This document shows, piece by piece, positions 60,363-64,000 of a stretch of 64,000 bases of DNA. Within the stretch, counting starts at the first letter, position 1; the number at the start of each line of letters is the position of its first letter. The stretch is from Haemophilus seminalis (lineage in GTDB: Bacteria; Pseudomonadota; Gammaproteobacteria; Enterobacterales; Pasteurellaceae): contig NZ_VCED01000001.1 of assembly GCF_006384255.1 (NCBI RefSeq), positions 248,001 to 312,000 on the forward strand, written 5' to 3'. Made by a program: the position numbers and the translations under genes. The notes under the pieces were generated by a model. The model was not told where the DNA came from. It worked only from the letters and a program-made list of their open reading frames with translations, and ran no database searches.

Positions 60363-61596
60363 AAATTTTCCAAATTAATCGACTATCAAATTGTGAGGTT
60401 GAAATCATGCTGCAAAATACGGCAGCGCCGAAGTAAAATGCGCCAGGACCAACGGTAAAATTAATAATTTCACCGCGTGTTACTAGAGACATCATTAAGG
60501 CTAATACAAATAAATCGAGCATAGACCAGCGCCCAACGAAATGCACAATATGCAATAAACGTATTTGCCATTTAATAGAGTGTCGCCATTTAAAATGAAC
60601 ACAACTTAGTAAATAAAGTAAAATTGCAGCTTTACTGATTGGGACAAAAATACTCGCAAAGAATACCACGAAAGCAACAAAATAACTGCCCATATTCACA
60701 AAAGAAATAACTCCGGATATTAATGTATCTTCAGAGAGCGAACCTGTTAAATAAATGCCTGATATGGGTAATAAATTTGCTGGGAAGAGCATAATAATCC
60801 CTGCAATTAAACTTGCCCAAGTGCGTTGTAACTTAATATTATCTGAAATATGAACAGGCGATAAACAGCGCGGACATCGTGGGTTGTTCTTCTTATCGTA
60901 ATGAATCCCATTTTTTGAAAATGTATAGTTACAAGCATCACATAATTCAATGTTGTTTGCATCATAAGCGGGTTCATTTTCGGGATAAAACTCTTTCCAT
61001 AATGCTTTAAGGTTTAATTTGATAAAAAGTAAGGTTGTCAAAAGTGCGGTGAAAATAAAGGGAATTAAATAAACATTAATTTCCAGTGTTGCATATTCAC
61101 GCACCTTGAACATCGTCACGCCTAGCGCAACTAAATAAACATCAAACATAACCCAAGGTTTTATATAACCTAAAAAAAGCAAGACACTACGTGGTTTAAT
61201 ATGCAAAATTTTTGCAATCCAGAGCATGATGACTAAAATTGCAAAGGTAATTGGCATCACAACGGCACAGATAAACACCATAAAGGCAGTGTATTCATAG
61301 CCTGCCACTGACATTTTCCAAATACCTTCCCAAATAGATGCGTCAATTTTTACACCTAACAAATGAAGACCTAATAGGGGATAACCCAAGGCAAATGGCA
61401 TCAAAATAAGGATCGATAAAGCAACCATTGCGCAACGATGAACAGACCAACGCCCACCTGTCGTTAAATGGTGATGACAACGTGGACATTCAGCTTGTTC
61501 ATCTTTATTTAATATTAAAGGTGTTTCTACGCTAACATCACATTCTTCGCATTTTATAATTTGAAATGATTTTTGTGTGAGGTTTGATTCTTGCAC
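60346..61596 (-). CDS. letA: inner membrane partner LetA (YebS)
   Basis: Encodes 416 residues with two zinc ribbons (CEECDVSVE...CPRC at the N-terminus and CDACNYTF...CPRCLSPV in the middle), each followed by about four membrane helices: the PqiA/LetA layout. Works with LetB in lipid traffic. The start is GTG at 61596 with no strong ribosome site, so it may lie elsewhere. Uptake signal at 61042. Confidence 0.9.
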   Translation of the reverse strand: MQESNLTQKSFQIIKCEECDVSVETPLILNKDEQAECPRCHHHLTTGGRWSVHRCAMVALSILILMPFALGYPLLGLHLLGVKIDASIWEGIWKMSVAGYEYTAFMVFICAVVMPITFAILVIMLWIAKILHIKPRSVLLFLGYIKPWVMFDVYLVALGVTMFKVREYATLEINVYLIPFIFTALLTTLLFIKLNLKALWKEFYPENEPAYDANNIELCDACNYTFSKNGIHYDKKNNPRCPRCLSPVHISDNIKLQRTWASLIAGIIMLFPANLLPISGIYLTGSLSEDTLISGVISFVNMGSYFVAFVVFFASIFVPISKAAILLYLLSCVHFKWRHSIKWQIRLLHIVHFVGRWSMLDLFVLALMMSLVTRGEIINFTVGPGAFYFGAAVFCSMISTSQFDSRLIWKIYDREK

Positions 61597-61775
61597 GAAA
61601 GATTATCTTTTATTCGGTTGTTAAAAACGGGGCATTTTAGCCTTGTTTAAGTATATATGGGAAGTGTTCTTGACTATTTTTGTGCAAAATTTATTCACAA
61701 TGTTTTGATTCATTGTAAATTTTGTAAAAAGTGCGATAAACTAGGTCGGTTTATATTTACCCTAGGATAACTAAT

Positions 61776-62414
61776 ATGACTGATTCTCAATCTGGCGTTC
61801 AGACCACTGATGCGCAAGTAAATTCACAAAAATTAACCAATACAAAAGATATTATTGCGTATTTGGCTGAAAAATTCCCTCTTTGCTTTATTTTAGAAGG
61901 CGAAGCAAAACCATTAAAAATTGGTCTGTTCCAAGATTTAGCGGAAGCATTACAAGATGATGAGCGTGTAAGTAAAACTCAGTTGCGTCAGGCTCTTCGT
62001 CAATACACATCAAATTGGCGTTATTTACATGGCTGTCGGGAAGGCGCAGTGCGCGTAGATTTACAAGGTAATCCAGCTGGCGTGTTAGAAGCTGAACATG
62101 TAGCCCATGCAGCTCAACAGCTTGCAGATGCAAAAGCTCGTGTTGCTGAAAAACGTAAATCAGAGGCAGCCGCGAAAAAAGCACAACAAAAACAACGCCC
62201 ACGTAAACCTGCAAATAAAAATGCTAAACATTTCAATAAGCCGTCATTAAATGCGGTTGATTTTTCACAAATTTCTGTTGGTTCTGTGGTGAAAGTGAAA
62301 GCTGGTGATCATGCGAAAAAAGCAACAGTAGTGGAAGTCCTAAAAGATTCAGCTCGTGTTCAGCTTGAAAACGGTTTGGTTATGAGCGTAGCTGCAGATC
62401 GTTTATTTGCATAA
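61776..62414 (+). CDS. proQ: RNA chaperone ProQ
   Basis: Encodes 212 residues. A FinO-type RNA-binding domain (residues about 25-125, with FPLCFILEGEAKPLKIGLF and RYLHGCREGAVRVDLQG), a charged Lys/Ala/Gln linker, and a C-terminal KOW/Tudor-like domain (VGSVVKVKAGDHAKKATVVEV). It binds sRNAs and mRNA 3' ends. It is 26 bp upstream of prc, the usual pairing. Confidence 0.95.
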   Translation: MTDSQSGVQTTDAQVNSQKLTNTKDIIAYLAEKFPLCFILEGEAKPLKIGLFQDLAEALQDDERVSKTQLRQALRQYTSNWRYLHGCREGAVRVDLQGNPAGVLEAEHVAHAAQQLADAKARVAEKRKSEAAAKKAQQKQRPRKPANKNAKHFNKPSLNAVDFSQISVGSVVKVKAGDHAKKATVVEVLKDSARVQLENGLVMSVAADRLFA

Positions 62415-62440
62415 TGATTTAATTCTACTCGGGAAAGGTT

Positions 62441-64000
62441 ATGAGATCTAATATTTCAAAAAATGTGATTACTAGCGCATTGTTATCGGCATTGTTAATC
62501 GGCTCTGTGCCTGCTTTGGCTGTGCAGCCTAAATTAAAACTGAGCGATATCACTATTCCAACAGCAAGCGAAGAGAATCAGTTGGCGACTAAGCGTGCAA
62601 CGACTCGATTAACCCAATCGCATTATCGAAAGATCTCATTGGATGATGCTTTTTCTGAAAAGATTTTTGATCGTTATATTAAAAATATTGATTTTAGCCA
62701 TAACACCTTTTTGCAATCTGATGTAGATGAACTTCGTCAAAAATATGGCGCTAAGTTGGATGACCAGTTAAATCAAGGTGATCTTTCTGCTGCTTTTGAC
62801 ATTTATGATGTAATGATGAAGCGTCGTTATGAACGTTATGCTTATGCATTGTCTTTATTAGATAAAGAACCTAATTTGAATGGTCAGGATCAAATTGAAA
62901 TTGATCGTGAAAAAGCGGCATTTCCGAAAAACGAAGAGGAAGCTAACAAACTTTGGGAAGAACGAGTAAAAAATGACATTATCAATCTTAAATTAAAAGA
63001 TAAAAAATGGTCAGAAATTAAGTCAAAACTCACCAAACGTTATAATTTGGCAATTCGCCGTTTAACTCAAACGAAGGCAGATGATATTCTTCAAACTTAT
63101 TTAAATGCATTTGCTCGAGAAATTGATCCACATACCAGCTATCTTGCACCAAGAACCGCGAAAAGTTTTAATGAAAGCATGAATCTTTCTCTTGAGGGGA
63201 TTGGGGCAACGTTACAATCAGAAGATGATGAAACAAGCATTAAGTCACTTGTTCCTGGCGCACCAGCGGAGAAAAGTAAAAAATTACATCCCGGAGATAA
63301 GATTATTGGTGTGGGTCAAGCAACAGGCGAGATTGAAGATGTCGTTGGCTGGCGTTTAGAAGATATTGTTGAGAAAATCAAGGGTAAAAAAGGCACAAAA
63401 GTGCGGTTAGAAATTGAACCGTCTAAAGGTGGAAAATCCCGCATTATTACTTTAGTGCGCGATAAAGTGCGTATTGAAGATCAAGCTGCAAAATTAACCA
63501 TGGATAAAGCAGATGGTAAAAATATTGCGGTAATCAAAGTGCCAAGTTTCTATATTGGTTTAACTGATGATGTTAAAAAATTATTGGTTAAAGCCGAGAA
63601 ACAAAAAGCCGATGCGTTAATTATTGATTTGCGTGAGAACGGTGGTGGCGCATTAACAGAAGCAGTTGCTTTAAGTGGTTTGTTTATTACTAATGGTCCT
63701 GTTGTGCAAGTACGTGATGCTTATCAACGAATTCGTGTACATGAAGATGATGATGCTGAGCAACAATATAAAGGCCCTTTGTTTGTCATGATTAACCGTT
63801 ATAGTGCTTCAGCATCAGAAATTTTTGCAGCGGCAATGCAGGATTACAATCGCGGTATTGTTATTGGACAAAATACTTACGGTAAAGGTACCGTTCAGCA
63901 AAGTCGTCCTTTGAATTTTGTGTATGATTTGGATCAGACTCCGTTAGGTTTATTGCAATATACCATCCAAAAATTCTATCGAATTAATGGTGGATCAACT
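62441..64000 (+). CDS. prc: tail-specific protease Prc (5' part)
   Basis: The gene runs off the window; 520 codons are present, no stop. Signal peptide (ends near VPALA), an N-terminal helical domain, a PDZ domain (about residues 250-330, with GIGATLQSEDDE), then the protease: catalytic Ser457 in NRYSASASEIF and Lys482 in YGKGTVQQ, 25 residues apart as in E. coli Prc. It trims periplasmic proteins from the C-terminus. The ATG at 62441 follows GGGAAAGGTT. Uptake signal at 63399. Confidence 0.95.
   Translation, partial: MRSNISKNVITSALLSALLIGSVPALAVQPKLKLSDITIPTASEENQLATKRATTRLTQSHYRKISLDDAFSEKIFDRYIKNIDFSHNTFLQSDVDELRQKYGAKLDDQLNQGDLSAAFDIYDVMMKRRYERYAYALSLLDKEPNLNGQDQIEIDREKAAFPKNEEEANKLWEERVKNDIINLKLKDKKWSEIKSKLTKRYNLAIRRLTQTKADDILQTYLNAFAREIDPHTSYLAPRTAKSFNESMNLSLEGIGATLQSEDDETSIKSLVPGAPAEKSKKLHPGDKIIGVGQATGEIEDVVGWRLEDIVEKIKGKKGTKVRLEIEPSKGGKSRIITLVRDKVRIEDQAAKLTMDKADGKNIAVIKVPSFYIGLTDDVKKLLVKAEKQKADALIIDLRENGGGALTEAVALSGLFITNGPVVQVRDAYQRIRVHEDDDAEQQYKGPLFVMINRYSASASEIFAAAMQDYNRGIVIGQNTYGKGTVQQSRPLNFVYDLDQTPLGLLQYTIQKFYRINGGST

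Overview
The window is chromosomal DNA from a Haemophilus of the H. influenzae / H. haemolyticus group. It carries at least 45 exact copies of the Hin-type DNA uptake signal (core AAGTGCGGT or its complement), it is AT-rich, and its gene content is typical of that group: hitABC iron uptake, the selenocysteine formate dehydrogenase cluster fdxG-fdxH-fdnI-fdhE with fdhD, reduced pabABC genes, modABC and an Opa-like small porin. Almost every gene is a recognisable core gene. I see no rRNA, tRNA, CRISPR array, complete prophage or intact insertion sequence.

Layout. 1-9.3 kb: end of gcvA, rlmM, sucCD, a YciO-family gene, rluB, cysB, an MFS transporter, prmB and smrB. 9.3-16.3 kb: serC-hisC-tpx on the minus strand, yeeX, yjdM, ytfJ, rsmC, then a small lipoprotein gene with holD and rimI. 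16.3-23.1 kb: the formate dehydrogenase operon, whose large subunit is read through an in-frame UGA (selenocysteine), and divergent fdhD. 23.1-28.9 kb: an orphan periplasmic binding protein, pabC/pabB divergent from pabA, metK behind MetJ-like boxes, sprT and an Opa-like barrel. 29-34 kb: htpG, an unannotated 51-residue secreted Cys peptide divergent from a coiled-coil XRE regulator, a YffB-type reductase, dapE and an M15 peptidase. 34-39.4 kb: Fur-type hitABC operon and a SAM methyltransferase. 39.5-49 kb: ybeZ-ybeY-HAD gene, ettA, a SirB2-like gene, tmcA, a 57-residue protein and modABC with a ModE-like operator. 49-53 kb: the accessory part, described below. 53-64 kb: pepA, lptFG, a patatin, letAB, proQ and the start of prc.

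The most interesting locus is 49.3-52.9 kb. A lipoprotein with a long Ala/Lys/Glu-rich helical stalk, made of five 96-bp tandem repeats, ends in a TbpB-type beta-barrel signature. It is followed by a Slam-family outer membrane translocator (TPR plus barrel), and an XRE-type regulator is divergent from the pair. The divergent promoter holds four phased CGTAATT-type repeats, and a perfect hairpin separates lipoprotein from Slam. I read this as a Slam-dependent, length-variable surface lipoprotein of unknown ligand with its own export partner and possibly its own regulator.

Regulatory signals visible by eye include many intrinsic terminators (several made from inverted uptake-signal pairs), a hairpin between hitA and hitB, and Fur-, ModE-, MetJ- and FNR-like sites. 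All sites and counts come from reading by eye, not from computation.
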